Origin: Spirochaetaceae bacterium
GTDB taxonomy: Bacteria; Spirochaetota; Spirochaetia; Treponematales; Breznakiellaceae
DNA: 8,565 bases
Assembly: GCA_031280705.1 (NCBI GenBank)
Contig: JAITGJ010000248.1
Location: 1-8,565, forward strand
Direction: 5' to 3'
Below are positions 1 to 7,010 of the stretch, piece after piece. How positions within the stretch are numbered: position 1 is the stretch's first letter; the number at the start of each line of letters is the position of its first letter. Under the pieces are notes generated by a model. The model was not told where the DNA came from. It saw only the letters and a program-made list of their open reading frames with translations, and did not search any database. The translations under genes were made by a program, and so were the position numbers.

Positions 1-3
1 GGG

Positions 4-33
4 CATCTCTAAAAACTTCAGTTTTTAGAGATG
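4..33. repeat. Perfect 14-bp inverted repeat (hairpin)
   Basis: Arms 4-17 and 20-33 are exact reverse complements around a 2-nt TC centre. The core CTCTAAAAAC / GTTTTTAGAG recurs in the second hairpin of this region, at 82-120. No T-run follows on either strand, so it is not an obvious intrinsic terminator. It is best described as a dispersed palindromic repeat unit of unknown function. Confidence 0.8.
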
Positions 34-51
34 AACCGCTTAAAAATGCGT

Positions 52-77
52 GTTTCGCAGCCCGCAGGGCGAGAAAC
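52..77. repeat. Imperfect G+C-rich hairpin between two stronger hairpins
   Basis: GTTTC (52-56) can pair with GAAAC (73-77), and GCCC (60-63) with GGGC (67-70), around a short loop with an internal bulge. It sits between the two A/T-rich hairpins and may belong to the same composite element. The pairing is modest and could be chance. Confidence 0.4.
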
Positions 78-81
78 CGCA

Positions 82-120
82 AGGGAACCTCTGAAAACAA
101 CCGGTTTTTAGAGGTTCCCT
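82..120. repeat. 17-bp inverted repeat sharing its core with the first hairpin
   Basis: The arm at 82-98 pairs with 104-120 around a 5-nt loop. All positions are complementary except one G-T wobble (G93 with T109). The right arm contains GTTTTTAGAG, the same 10-mer found at 21-30. It abuts the next palindrome and shares two bases with it. Confidence 0.8.
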
Positions 121-140
121 ATAATGTGTCCACATTATAG
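119..140. repeat. Perfect 10-bp palindrome with TATAAT in both arms
   Basis: CTATAATGTG (119-128) and CACATTATAG (131-140) are exact reverse complements around TC. Each arm carries a perfect TATAAT hexamer when read on the appropriate strand. It could be a regulator site overlapping a promoter or simply the third arm of the composite repeat. Positions 141-269, between here and the histidine kinase stop, show only weak pairing (CAGGC 181-185 with GCCTG 200-204) and no gene. Confidence 0.75.
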
Positions 141-164
141 ACAGACTCTAACTAAAAGTAACAA
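134..164 (-). promoter_or_regulatory. Weak candidate leftward promoter at the palindrome
   Basis: On the minus strand a perfect TATAAT (139-134) follows TTGTTA (164-159) with a 19-nt spacer. The spacer is longer than ideal. The -10 lies inside the palindrome at 119-140, so a bound protein would occlude it. It would drive transcription out of the left edge of the window, where nothing is visible. This is an inference from short motifs only. Confidence 0.2.
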
Positions 165-269
165 AACAACGCTCTCTGTTCAGGCCCGGAAAAACCAGCG
201 CCTGCCCGGAGAAGAATAGCAAAATTCCGGCGGGAGCGCAAGTTATGGAAGGCGGATTTCCCCGTCCGG

Positions 270-3035
270 TTACGCCAGATAGCGGCGCAGTTTTTCAAGC
301 ACTTCATCAAAATCAAGGGGCTTACCCAGATGACTGTTCATGCCCGCGGCAATGCACTTTTCAATATCCTCCCGGAATACGTTTGCCGTCATGGCGATAA
401 CCGGGATGGGCGCGGACGGGTCCCGGCGGAATTCTCCCGCCGCAGCAGGTTCCGCGGCGGACGCCGCCGGCGCAAAGCTTCCTTCCAGCGCGCGGATTCT
501 CCGCGTCGCTTCGTAGCCGTCCATCTCCGGCATTTGCACATCCATAAATATCATGTCGTAGGCCGCGGGGTTCCCGGCAAAAAGCCGCACCGCCTCGGCG
601 CCGTTTTCCGCGCAGTCAATGACGATTCCGGTCGGTTCAAGAAGCGCGACAACAATTTCCCGGTTGATTTCAACATCCTCGGCGAGAAGTATCCGGCGCC
701 CCGTGAAGTTATCGGTTTTCCACGGACCGCCTTCACCGGAGGGGAGATCTTCCGTGCCGAGCGAACGGATGATCATATCCGTAAGCGCGGAAGGGAACAG
801 GGGCTTGGAAAGGAATTTATCGACGCCCGCCTCACGCGCCTCGGTTTCGATACTGTTCCAGTCCCCGGCGGAAACGATGACGATTGCGGGCCGGGGAAAC
901 GCCTTTTCCCGGCAGTATTCCCGGATTCTCCTGCTCGTTTCAATGCCGTTCATGCCGGGCATTTTCCAGTCAACAAAATAAATATCGTAGGGACCGTGCG
1001 CTTCGAGCGCGGCAAGGGCCGCTTCCCCGGAAGTAACCGTGTCGCAGGAAAAACCCGTGTCGCCGGCAACACCGGAAAAAATATCGAGAATGCGGGGGTC
1101 GTCATCAACGCAGAGTACGCGGAGGCTGCTCCAGGCGATTCCTTCGCCTGACACGCGGGACGCGGACGCGGAATCACGGGGAACCTGAATGGTAAAGGCA
1201 AAGGTGGAACCCTTGCCCGGCTCCGACTCGATCCAGATTCTGCCGCCCATCATTTCCACAATCCGTTTGGAAATGGCAAGTCCGAGCCCCGTGCCGCCGT
1301 ATTTGCGGGAAGTATCGCTGTCAGCCTGGGAAAAAGAATTGAATAGCCGCGCCTGCTGTTCTTTTGAAATGCCGATGCCCGTATCGCTTACCTCAATCTG
1401 AATCGTGGCAATGGTGTTTTCTTCCCTGACGAGGCGGGCATCAAGGCGTATCGCCCCTTCTGCGGGGGTGAATTTTACCGCGTTGGAAAGGAGATTCGTT
1501 ATAACCTGGGCGAGCCGCTGATCATCACCGATAATGTCGGAAGGTATCTGCCGGTCAATACTGACGCTCAAATCCTGCTTCTTTTCGTCAACGCGGAAAT
1601 TGATTACATTTACTACCCGCTGGAGCATTTTTTCAAAATTAAAGCTTACGAAGGCAAGCTCAAGCTTTCCCGCCTCGATTTTTGACATGTCAAGTACGTC
1701 GTTGATGACGCCGAGCAGGTGGTTTGACGCGTCCTCAATTTTATCAAGGCAGGAATTTTTTCGCTCCACGCCGGCGGAGGACTTCGCTATCGCCGTCATG
1801 CCAATAATCGCGTTCATGGGGGTGCGGATTTCGTGGCTCATGTTGGCGAGAAACGCACTTTTTGCCCGCGCCGCCTGGAGCGCCGCCTCGCGGGCGGCAA
1901 CCAGATTTTCCATTACTTCGCCGCGCACAAGCGCGTTGGCGAGGAGGAGACTTCCGGAGCGGAGAATGCTTTCCTCGGTTTCGGAAAAAATCCGGTCCTG
2001 GTAAAAATCATCAAAACTTACAAAACCCCAAAAAAGATTCTGCAAAAAAACAGGAATCGCCAGAACAGATCTGACGCCGTACCCCGTAAAGCGTTCCTGT
2101 TCCGGCAGGGACAGCCCGGTGAGCGGGCCGTTGATACATTTCCCCCGGGCAAGAACCTTCTGCCAGTTGGGGAGGTTTTCGCGCCAGGAAAATTCCCATA
2201 CGCCATGTTCAAATTCTTCCCGTCCCACAAAACCGGTCCGTTTTGACCAGAACCCCGCGTTGGAATACCAGAGGTCCCCGTCGCGGACAATATTCTGCCA
2301 CATCTGAATCCGGTGCACATGCAGGTTTTCGGCCATCAGTTCCATGCTTTTACCGAGCACTTCATCGAACTGTTCCGTGTTTGCGGAAATAAGCATGGCC
2401 GCGGCGTCGTTCACCACATGGAGCAGCCTGTCACGCTCCACGATTTCTTCGCCCGCTTTTTCGGCCTTGAGTTTTTCGTCATTGTACAAACGGTGCTGGA
2501 ACTGAATTACTACGCCGATAAAAAGCCCGGCGACAATGAGCGAAAGCACGCTGTCCAGCGTTTCGTAAAAAACACTGGTCTCTGCCACGAGGCGCGGAAA
2601 CCGGTAACCGGCGAAATAACAGCCCGCTACCATAACGAGATGCGCCATGAGGAGTCCTGCCCTGATGCGGCCGTGCAGAAGAAGAAAACACAAAACGATC
2701 GAAAGCACAAAAAAAGCCGCCATACCGCTGCGCACGCCGCCCAGGACGAAAAACGCGAGGGGAAACAGAATATCGCCGAGGAGCAGTACGGTGATCCAGC
2801 CCCCGAAAACATACCAGCGGAAACGGTTGCAGACAAACATCAAAAAACCAATGGAGAGAATGATGCCGATCATCACCAGCAAAAGGGAGAGTGAAGCATG
2901 CAAAGAAACACGAAACAGGGTTGTTGCCACCGCGGCCACCATGCCGGCGAGACATATCACGTTGATCATCCGGGCGTTGAGGGGAAGGTCCTCTGAAAAT
3001 ACGTACCGGTTTATAAACGCCTTCAATTTTTTCAT
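270..3035 (-). CDS. Membrane-bound hybrid sensor histidine kinase (GAF, HisKA, HATPase, two receivers)
   Basis: This 921-residue protein is a hybrid two-component sensor kinase of the inner membrane. About six hydrophobic segments lie between residues 24 and 180. A short charged linker (about 184-205) and a GAF-like domain (about 205-375) follow. The HisKA box has phospho-acceptor His401 in SHEIRTPMN. The ATPase has an N box (NLLSNAVKF, 514-522), G1 (DTGIGI, 551-556) and G2 (GGTGLGLAIS, 580-589). Receiver 1 has the acidic pocket D644-D646, Asp689 and Lys744. Receiver 2 has E786/D787, Asp832, T883 and Lys905. All catalytic residues appear intact. There is no HPt or DNA-binding domain, so phosphate probably passes to a separate HPt protein or regulator. 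The signal is unknown. Receiver 2 carries an Ala/Pro-rich insert (about 852-876). The ATG at 3035 has only an AAGG two bases upstream, a very short spacing. I see no clear promoter in the gap before it. Confidence 0.93.
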   Translation of the reverse strand: MKKLKAFINRYVFSEDLPLNARMINVICLAGMVAAVATTLFRVSLHASLSLLLVMIGIILSIGFLMFVCNRFRWYVFGGWITVLLLGDILFPLAFFVLGGVRSGMAAFFVLSIVLCFLLLHGRIRAGLLMAHLVMVAGCYFAGYRFPRLVAETSVFYETLDSVLSLIVAGLFIGVVIQFQHRLYNDEKLKAEKAGEEIVERDRLLHVVNDAAAMLISANTEQFDEVLGKSMELMAENLHVHRIQMWQNIVRDGDLWYSNAGFWSKRTGFVGREEFEHGVWEFSWRENLPNWQKVLARGKCINGPLTGLSLPEQERFTGYGVRSVLAIPVFLQNLFWGFVSFDDFYQDRIFSETEESILRSGSLLLANALVRGEVMENLVAAREAALQAARAKSAFLANMSHEIRTPMNAIIGMTAIAKSSAGVERKNSCLDKIEDASNHLLGVINDVLDMSKIEAGKLELAFVSFNFEKMLQRVVNVINFRVDEKKQDLSVSIDRQIPSDIIGDDQRLAQVITNLLSNAVKFTPAEGAIRLDARLVREENTIATIQIEVSDTGIGISKEQQARLFNSFSQADSDTSRKYGGTGLGLAISKRIVEMMGGRIWIESEPGKGSTFAFTIQVPRDSASASRVSGEGIAWSSLRVLCVDDDPRILDIFSGVAGDTGFSCDTVTSGEAALAALEAHGPYDIYFVDWKMPGMNGIETSRRIREYCREKAFPRPAIVIVSAGDWNSIETEAREAGVDKFLSKPLFPSALTDMIIRSLGTEDLPSGEGGPWKTDNFTGRRILLAEDVEINREIVVALLEPTGIVIDCAENGAEAVRLFAGNPAAYDMIFMDVQMPEMDGYEATRRIRALEGSFAPAASAAEPAAAGEFRRDPSAPIPVIAMTANVFREDIEKCIAAGMNSHLGKPLDFDEVLEKLRRYLA

Positions 3036-3084
3036 TACCTTGAGAATACTATTAATGGTGATGAATTAAAAGTGGGACGGGACA

Positions 3085-3102
3085 AAAAACGGGCGCGTTT
3101 TT
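3085..3102. terminator. Symmetric A5CG/CGT5 hairpin in the mutY-kinase gap
   Basis: AAAAACG (3085-3091) pairs with CGTTTTT (3096-3102) around a 4-nt loop. Read leftward, the stem runs into six Ts, as in a bidirectional intrinsic terminator. Only two of the seven base pairs are G-C, so stability is modest. It could back up the hairpin closer to the mutY-like stop codon. Confidence 0.35.
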
Positions 3103-3123
3103 CACGGGCGGGAGAAATATATG

Positions 3124-3179
3124 AAAAAAAGAACGATTTTCCCGGAATACCGCATAATTGCGGAATATTTACCGGGAAA
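3124..3179 (-). terminator. Probable rho-independent terminator after the mutY-like gene
   Basis: TTTCCCGG (3138-3145) pairs with CCGGGAAA (3172-3179). Inside it AATA pairs with TATT, and CCGCA (3150-3154) pairs with TGCGG (3159-3163) around TAAT. Together they make a nested, nearly continuous hairpin that overlaps the mutY-like stop codon. Leftward of the stem, on the minus strand, is a run of seven Ts (3130-3124), about seven bases from the stem. This fits termination of the murC-yicC-cmk-mutY operon before the kinase gene. Confidence 0.55.
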
Positions 3180-3978
3180 TCCGGTAAATGCCCGCCCCGC
3201 CCGCGATGAGGGCCTCCTCCTCAAGGGAGGCGATCACCGCCCGGAGTTCTGAAACGGCAAAACCCGTCCGTTTGGCAAGAGCCATGAGGGAGGCGGGCCC
3301 TTCAAAAGCCAGAGATTTAAGCACGCCGCCCCGTTTTTGGCGAAACGAACCCTCAAAACGGCTCTGTTTCGCGTAGACCGCGCTCTTTCGGGAAGGATTT
3401 ACCGTCAGTTTTTTGAGGGCGGCCCCGTAATCCATGAGCGCGTAGTACCATTTGCGGGGATTTTTCCGGTCCAGCGCCCGTTCCAGCACGGGAATCAGTT
3501 CACTATCGTTCACCTTCGCCCCGCTTCCGTTAAAAAAACAGTGGATAACGGCGCTGCGAATGTTTGTCTCGACAAAGACCGCCGGGTAATTATAGGCGAA
3601 GCAGGCAATGGCGCCCGCGGTGTAGGGTCCGACACCGGGAAGCGCGTCAAGTTCAGCCGGCGTTTGGGGCACCGCGCCGCCGTACCGGGCGGTGATCACC
3701 GCCGCGGCGTCGCGGAGGTACTTCGCGCGGCGGTTGTACCCGAGGCCGCTCCACTCCCGGAGCGCGTCCTCAAGCGGGGCGGCGGCAAGCGCGGCAGGGC
3801 GGGGCCACCGGCGCATCCAGCGCGGCCAGTACTCCGCGACCCGGCCCGTTTGGGTCTGCTGGAGCATAAATTCCGATACCATAACGCCCCAGGGACCGGG
3901 GTTCTCCCGCCAGGGAAAGACGCGGGGGGCCGCTTCGTAGTGGCGGTACACAACGCGGCGAAATTCACCGGCCGTCAT
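3169..3978 (-). CDS. mutY: MutY-like A/G-specific adenine DNA glycosylase, iron-sulfur clusterless
   Basis: This is a HhH-GPD base-excision repair glycosylase, predicted to remove adenine mispaired with oxidised guanine. With the ATG at 3978 it has 269 residues. Visible motifs are FPWRE near the N-terminus, the catalytic Glu36 in SEFMLQQTQ, WSGLGY (76-81), and the helix-hairpin-helix LPGVGPYTAG (113-122), with Tyr where EndoIII has its catalytic Lys. ETNIR (137-141) falls where classical MutY has the catalytic Asp, giving Glu instead. The four cluster-binding cysteines after the core are absent, and the segment reads NPSRKSAVYAKQSRFEGS. The C-terminus (about 217-269) looks like a winged helix, not the MutT-like 8-oxoG reader, and the protein is shorter than the usual 350 residues or so. 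From memory, these changes are shared by a known clusterless MutY-like family. An in-frame TTG at 4017 would add 13 residues. I prefer the ATG because family N-termini begin near the EFRR segment and it overlaps the upstream stop by only 14 bp. Confidence 0.85.
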   Translation of the reverse strand: MTAGEFRRVVYRHYEAAPRVFPWRENPGPWGVMVSEFMLQQTQTGRVAEYWPRWMRRWPRPAALAAAPLEDALREWSGLGYNRRAKYLRDAAAVITARYGGAVPQTPAELDALPGVGPYTAGAIACFAYNYPAVFVETNIRSAVIHCFFNGSGAKVNDSELIPVLERALDRKNPRKWYYALMDYGAALKKLTVNPSRKSAVYAKQSRFEGSFRQKRGGVLKSLAFEGPASLMALAKRTGFAVSELRAVIASLEEEALIAGGAGIYRISR

Positions 3979-4588
3979 GGGCGGGGCGGCCTTGTTCCCG
4001 GGAACGTTTTTCCTCAAGCTCCCGGATAATCAGGACCATGACGGCCGCGGGATCGCGATCATCGGTATCAATGACAAGGTCCGCGAAGGAATAATCGTTA
4101 TTGTCGATACCGTACAGCCTGATGTACCGCTCGCGGTCGCGGGCATCGCGCTTCGCCGTAAACTCCGCCACGGCGCGGGCGTCGCCTCCTTCCCGCCGCA
4201 AAATACGGGCAACCCGCGTTTCACTCCGCGCCGTAAGAAACACCTTGAGGTCCGCTTCCGGGAGCATCCAGATGGCGAGCCGGGAACCGAGCACGCAGCC
4301 GGACGCCGCCCGCGCGAGGCTTACCTGGCGGCCGTCCACTTCGCGGTCCCATGCGTCATCCGTTTCCGCCCGGCGCAGTATTTCCGAAAGTTCCATTTTC
4401 TTTTCTTCCGCGAGCACGCGGAACGTAAAATTGATAAAAGCAAGGCCGAGTTTTTCGGCAAGCATTTTGCTTACCGTGGTGTTACCGCAGCCCGATTTTC
4501 CCGATATGGCGATTTTTACGTCCCCAAAAGGGGAATCCCCGCTGCGGATTTCCCTTTTGGGGGACGGCGCGGCATTACTATTCAACAT
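3965..4588 (-). CDS. cmk: Cytidylate kinase-like P-loop NMP kinase
   Basis: This 207-residue soluble P-loop protein resembles the short cytidylate kinase-like proteins of spirochaetes. It would phosphorylate CMP or dCMP to the diphosphate with ATP. The nucleotide loop is GKSGCGNTT (30-38), followed by a helix (VSKMLAEKLGL). It has Asn where a canonical Walker A has Lys. A NMP-binding-like region (DREVDGRQVSLARA, about 81-94) leads to GSRLAIWMLPEADLKVFL (101-118). An Arg-rich lid segment lies at about 145-160. Residues 1-23 are an extension over what I expect, since the domain proper starts at VKIAISGKSG. Most of that extension is encoded by a palindromic element (4520-4565). No start codon lies between the element and the P-loop, so translation must begin upstream. 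The ATG at 4588 has a GGGAG about 10 bases upstream. It overlaps yicC by 11 bp and the mutY-like gene by 14 bp. The exact substrate is inferred. Confidence 0.8.
   Translation of the reverse strand: MLNSNAAPSPKREIRSGDSPFGDVKIAISGKSGCGNTTVSKMLAEKLGLAFINFTFRVLAEEKKMELSEILRRAETDDAWDREVDGRQVSLARAASGCVLGSRLAIWMLPEADLKVFLTARSETRVARILRREGGDARAVAEFTAKRDARDRERYIRLYGIDNNDYSFADLVIDTDDRDPAAVMVLIIRELEEKRSREQGRPAHDGR
4520..4565. repeat. 46-bp imperfect palindrome inside the cmk-like 5' coding region
   Basis: GTCCCC-AAAA-GGG (4520-4532) pairs with CCC-TTTT-GGGGAC (4552-4565, with one extra G). After small bulges AATCC pairs with GGATT on the inner side. About 18 bp can form around a 7-nt loop. It encodes residues 9-23 of the kinase without breaking the frame, and it coincides with a segment extra to the expected domain start. 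It looks like a palindromic repeat that landed in the gene. Confidence 0.7.
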
Positions 4589-5480
4589 TTCTCAGCTGCT
4601 CCCGGATATTTTCAAGCGCATCCTTCATGTCCACCACCGCGCGGCCCACGGCAAGGTCCGGCGATTTTGAGCCGATGGTATTTATCTCCCGGTTTATTTC
4701 CTGGGCAAGAAAATCGAGCTTTTTTCCCGGCGCGGGAGACGCCGCCGTTTCGCGCCGGAATTCGGCAAGGTGGGCGGCAAGGCGGGAAAGTTCTTCCGCG
4801 ACCGACGCTTTGACCAGAAAGACCGCGGTCTCCGCGAGCAGCCGGGCCTCGTCCACTTCGCCGTCGAGAAGTTCGCGGAAGCGGCTCCGCAGATGTTCCC
4901 GGAAAGCGGCGTCCATCTCCGGCGCGCGGGCAGCAACTTCCGCCGACAGTTTTTCTATTTTTTCAATATATGACAGTATATCCTTTTCCGTGTGTTTTCC
5001 CTCACGAAGCCGCTCCGCCTCAAAGCTGTCCAGCGCTTCATCCAGCGCGCTTTCGATAAGGCTCCCGCAGCGTTCGCTGTCCCGTACTTTTTCCGTTTCC
5101 AGTATTCCGTCAAGGTGAAGCAGGGTTTCAAGCGGCGGCCTTACCGCGGAACCGGGGCCGTTTCCGGGCGCGCAATTTTTGGTGAGCGCGAAATCTTCCG
5201 CGAGCGTTTCAAGCGCGGCGTTCCAGGACGCCACCGCCGCGCGGTTTATCGAAATAACAAGCGGCGTATTGTATTCGCGGATTTTGATAAAAACTTCGAT
5301 TTTTCCCCGGCGGAAACGGGCGGCGGCGCGTTCGCGGACGCGGCTTTCAAGCGCGGAGAGGAACGGCGGAAGGCTCACCGAAATGTCAAGAAAACGGTTA
5401 TTGTACCCCCTGATTTCAACCGACACGGAATACTGTTCGTCCTGCCGCGCCGCCCAGGCGTAGCCGGTCATGCTTTTCAT
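4578..5480 (-). CDS. yicC: YicC family endoribonuclease
   Basis: This 300-residue protein matches the YicC family along its whole length, close to the usual 290 or so. It starts with the hallmark MKSMTGYA and has the YicC-like N-terminal domain (to about 155), including EIRGYNNRFLDI and RGKIEVFIKI. A helical linker follows. The DUF1732 C-terminal domain reads KLDFLAQEINREINTIGSKS (254-273), with the terminal REQLRNVE. Members are cytoplasmic RNases, and E. coli YicC is a metal-dependent endoribonuclease linked to stationary phase and small-RNA turnover. The ATG at 5480 overlaps the murC stop as ATGA (4 bp). It has a strong GGAGG ten bases upstream (5495-5491), inside murC, so the start is secure and coupling to murC is likely. 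In many other bacteria yicC sits next to gmk. Here it is followed by a different NMP kinase-like gene. Confidence 0.95.
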   Translation of the reverse strand: MKSMTGYAWAARQDEQYSVSVEIRGYNNRFLDISVSLPPFLSALESRVRERAAARFRRGKIEVFIKIREYNTPLVISINRAAVASWNAALETLAEDFALTKNCAPGNGPGSAVRPPLETLLHLDGILETEKVRDSERCGSLIESALDEALDSFEAERLREGKHTEKDILSYIEKIEKLSAEVAARAPEMDAAFREHLRSRFRELLDGEVDEARLLAETAVFLVKASVAEELSRLAAHLAEFRRETAASPAPGKKLDFLAQEINREINTIGSKSPDLAVGRAVVDMKDALENIREQLRNVE

Positions 5481-6964
5481 CGCCGCTTTTCCTCCTCCGC
5501 GCGGAATTTTTCAAAGAGAAGCCTTCCGAGTTTCCAGTTGTCCCCCGCTCCCAGCGTAAGAAAAATATCGCCGGGCCGGAGCATCGCTTCCACTTCCCCC
5601 GCGGCGTCCAGCGGTTCATCAACATAAAAAACGGCGCCGCGAAGCAGGCGCGTTTTTTCGTACAGCGTCCTGCCGTCAATGGCAAAGGCGGCGGCGTCTT
5701 CCCGCGCGGAGCCGTAAATTTTGTGCAGGAACACGGCGCCGGCATCTTCAAAACTCGCGGCAAAATCGTCCATGAGCGCACGCGTTCTGGTATAGGTGTG
5801 GGACATGAAACTCACGACAAGCCGCCGCGCGGGGTAAAATTCACGAAGCCCCGCGAGGGTGGTCCGTATCGCCGTCGGGTGGTGGCCGTAATCATCCATA
5901 AAAAGGACCCCGCCCGCTTCGCCCAGAATTTCCGCGCGCCGCCTTGAGCCGGTAAAATCAAGCAGGCCCGCCCGGGCCTTTTCAAGCGCGGGGCCGGTAA
6001 AAGCGCCGTCCCCGTATTCCGCGCGGAACAGGGAACCGGCCAGCGCGAGGGCCGCCGCGGCATTCTGCGCCGAATGCCGCCCCGGAACACGGAGGGAGAA
6101 TTCCCCCGGAAAACCCGCCAGGGAAAATACAAGCCGCTCATGTCCGGCGCGGAAGGCGGCGATGCGAAAATCCCCCGCCGCGGAAAACCCATAGGGGACA
6201 AGGCGGAGAAGCTTCCCCGCGTCCGAGGCGGCCCGCGCGGCGAGGGCCGCCGTTTCAACCGCGCCCGGATCATCGGCGGAATAGATAAGCTCGCCGCCCG
6301 CCGGAAGGAGGGCGATATATTCAAGAAACGCGCCGCGTATTGACTCGTAGGTGGGGTAGTAATCCTGATGATCGCTTTCCACGCCGGTAAGCACGATACG
6401 GCGCGGGTGAAAGGACAGAAAATGCCGGCGGTACTCGCAGGTTTCCGCCACAAAGTATTTGTCCCCCAGGCTCAGCGTTGACCGCGCCCCGCCCGCGCTC
6501 CCGTCTCCAAACGTTCCCACGGCGCTTCCGGCGAGGACCTTTGCCGGAAGACCGAGCGCGCGGAGCAGAGAACCGGTCATGGCGGTCGTGGTGGTTTTCC
6601 CGTGCACCCCCGCGATGCCGGAAGAATCGAAGCGCGCGGAAAAAGCGCCCAGCGCTTCGGTGTATTTAAGAACGGGAATGCCGCGTTCCGCCGCCTCCAG
6701 CAGTTCCACATGGACGGCCGGATCGTAGGCGGCGGAATAAACCACCAGGGCGGCGTTATCCGGTATGTGCCCGCGCGCGAACGATTCATAATACGGAATA
6801 CCCAGGGCGTCGAGAATGGCGGAGGTATAGAACGTTTCCGCCCGGTCGGAACCGGTAACCCAAACGCCCGCATCGTCAAGCAGTTCCGCGAGGGCGCACA
6901 TACCCGTCCCTTTAATGCCGACCATGTAAACCACGCCCCCGCCGCCGGGCATCGCGAAATCCAT
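5477..6964 (-). CDS. murC: UDP-N-acetylmuramate--L-alanine ligase (MurC)
   Basis: This 495-residue cytoplasmic enzyme adds the first amino acid of the peptidoglycan stem peptide, joining L-alanine to UDP-N-acetylmuramate with ATP. The N-terminal UDP-binding domain opens with VYMVGIKGTGM (12-22). The ATPase loop is GVHGKTTTT (119-127). The central domain has ETCEYRRHF (174-182) and TGVESDHQDYYP (193-204), the latter matching the metal-binding ExDH region. GRHSAQNAAAA (295-305) marks the end of the central domain. The C-terminal domain has DDYGHHPTAI (357-366) and GAGDNWKLG (472-480). All the family motifs are present. The length is at the long end of the family. The ATG at 6964 has no clear Shine-Dalgarno. 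ATG codons at residues 5 and 14 are alternatives, but starting at 14 would cut into the first beta strand. It is the first gene of the overlapping cluster, 349 bp from the divergent RNA-binding protein gene. Confidence 0.95.
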   Translation of the reverse strand: MDFAMPGGGGVVYMVGIKGTGMCALAELLDDAGVWVTGSDRAETFYTSAILDALGIPYYESFARGHIPDNAALVVYSAAYDPAVHVELLEAAERGIPVLKYTEALGAFSARFDSSGIAGVHGKTTTTAMTGSLLRALGLPAKVLAGSAVGTFGDGSAGGARSTLSLGDKYFVAETCEYRRHFLSFHPRRIVLTGVESDHQDYYPTYESIRGAFLEYIALLPAGGELIYSADDPGAVETAALAARAASDAGKLLRLVPYGFSAAGDFRIAAFRAGHERLVFSLAGFPGEFSLRVPGRHSAQNAAAALALAGSLFRAEYGDGAFTGPALEKARAGLLDFTGSRRRAEILGEAGGVLFMDDYGHHPTAIRTTLAGLREFYPARRLVVSFMSHTYTRTRALMDDFAASFEDAGAVFLHKIYGSAREDAAAFAIDGRTLYEKTRLLRGAVFYVDEPLDAAGEVEAMLRPGDIFLTLGAGDNWKLGRLLFEKFRAEEEKRR

Positions 6965-7010
6965 GGGGCAAGCCTACACCGGAACGGGATTCTGTCTCAA
7001 GGGGAGGGCT

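Noticed and set aside
330..1151. Long plus-strand open frame (273 codons) opposite the histidine kinase
   Set aside because: It lies wholly antisense to a gene with clear conserved domains. Its translation is Arg/Gly-rich with no recognisable motif, as expected for a shadow frame in G+C-rich coding DNA.
3036..3137. Possible promoter for the histidine kinase gene
   Set aside because: TTGTCC and several A/T-rich hexamers are present on the minus strand, but no pair has a reasonable spacing, so I do not call one.
3994..4005. 12-bp perfect palindrome GTTCCCGGGAAC
   Set aside because: It lies within cmk-like coding sequence, has no flanking symmetry, and a 12-bp palindrome of this base composition is not surprising in G+C-rich DNA.
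3977..4813. Plus-strand open frame of 278 codons across the cmk-like and yicC genes
   Set aside because: It spans two well-supported genes on the opposite strand and shows no domain. It is a shadow frame.
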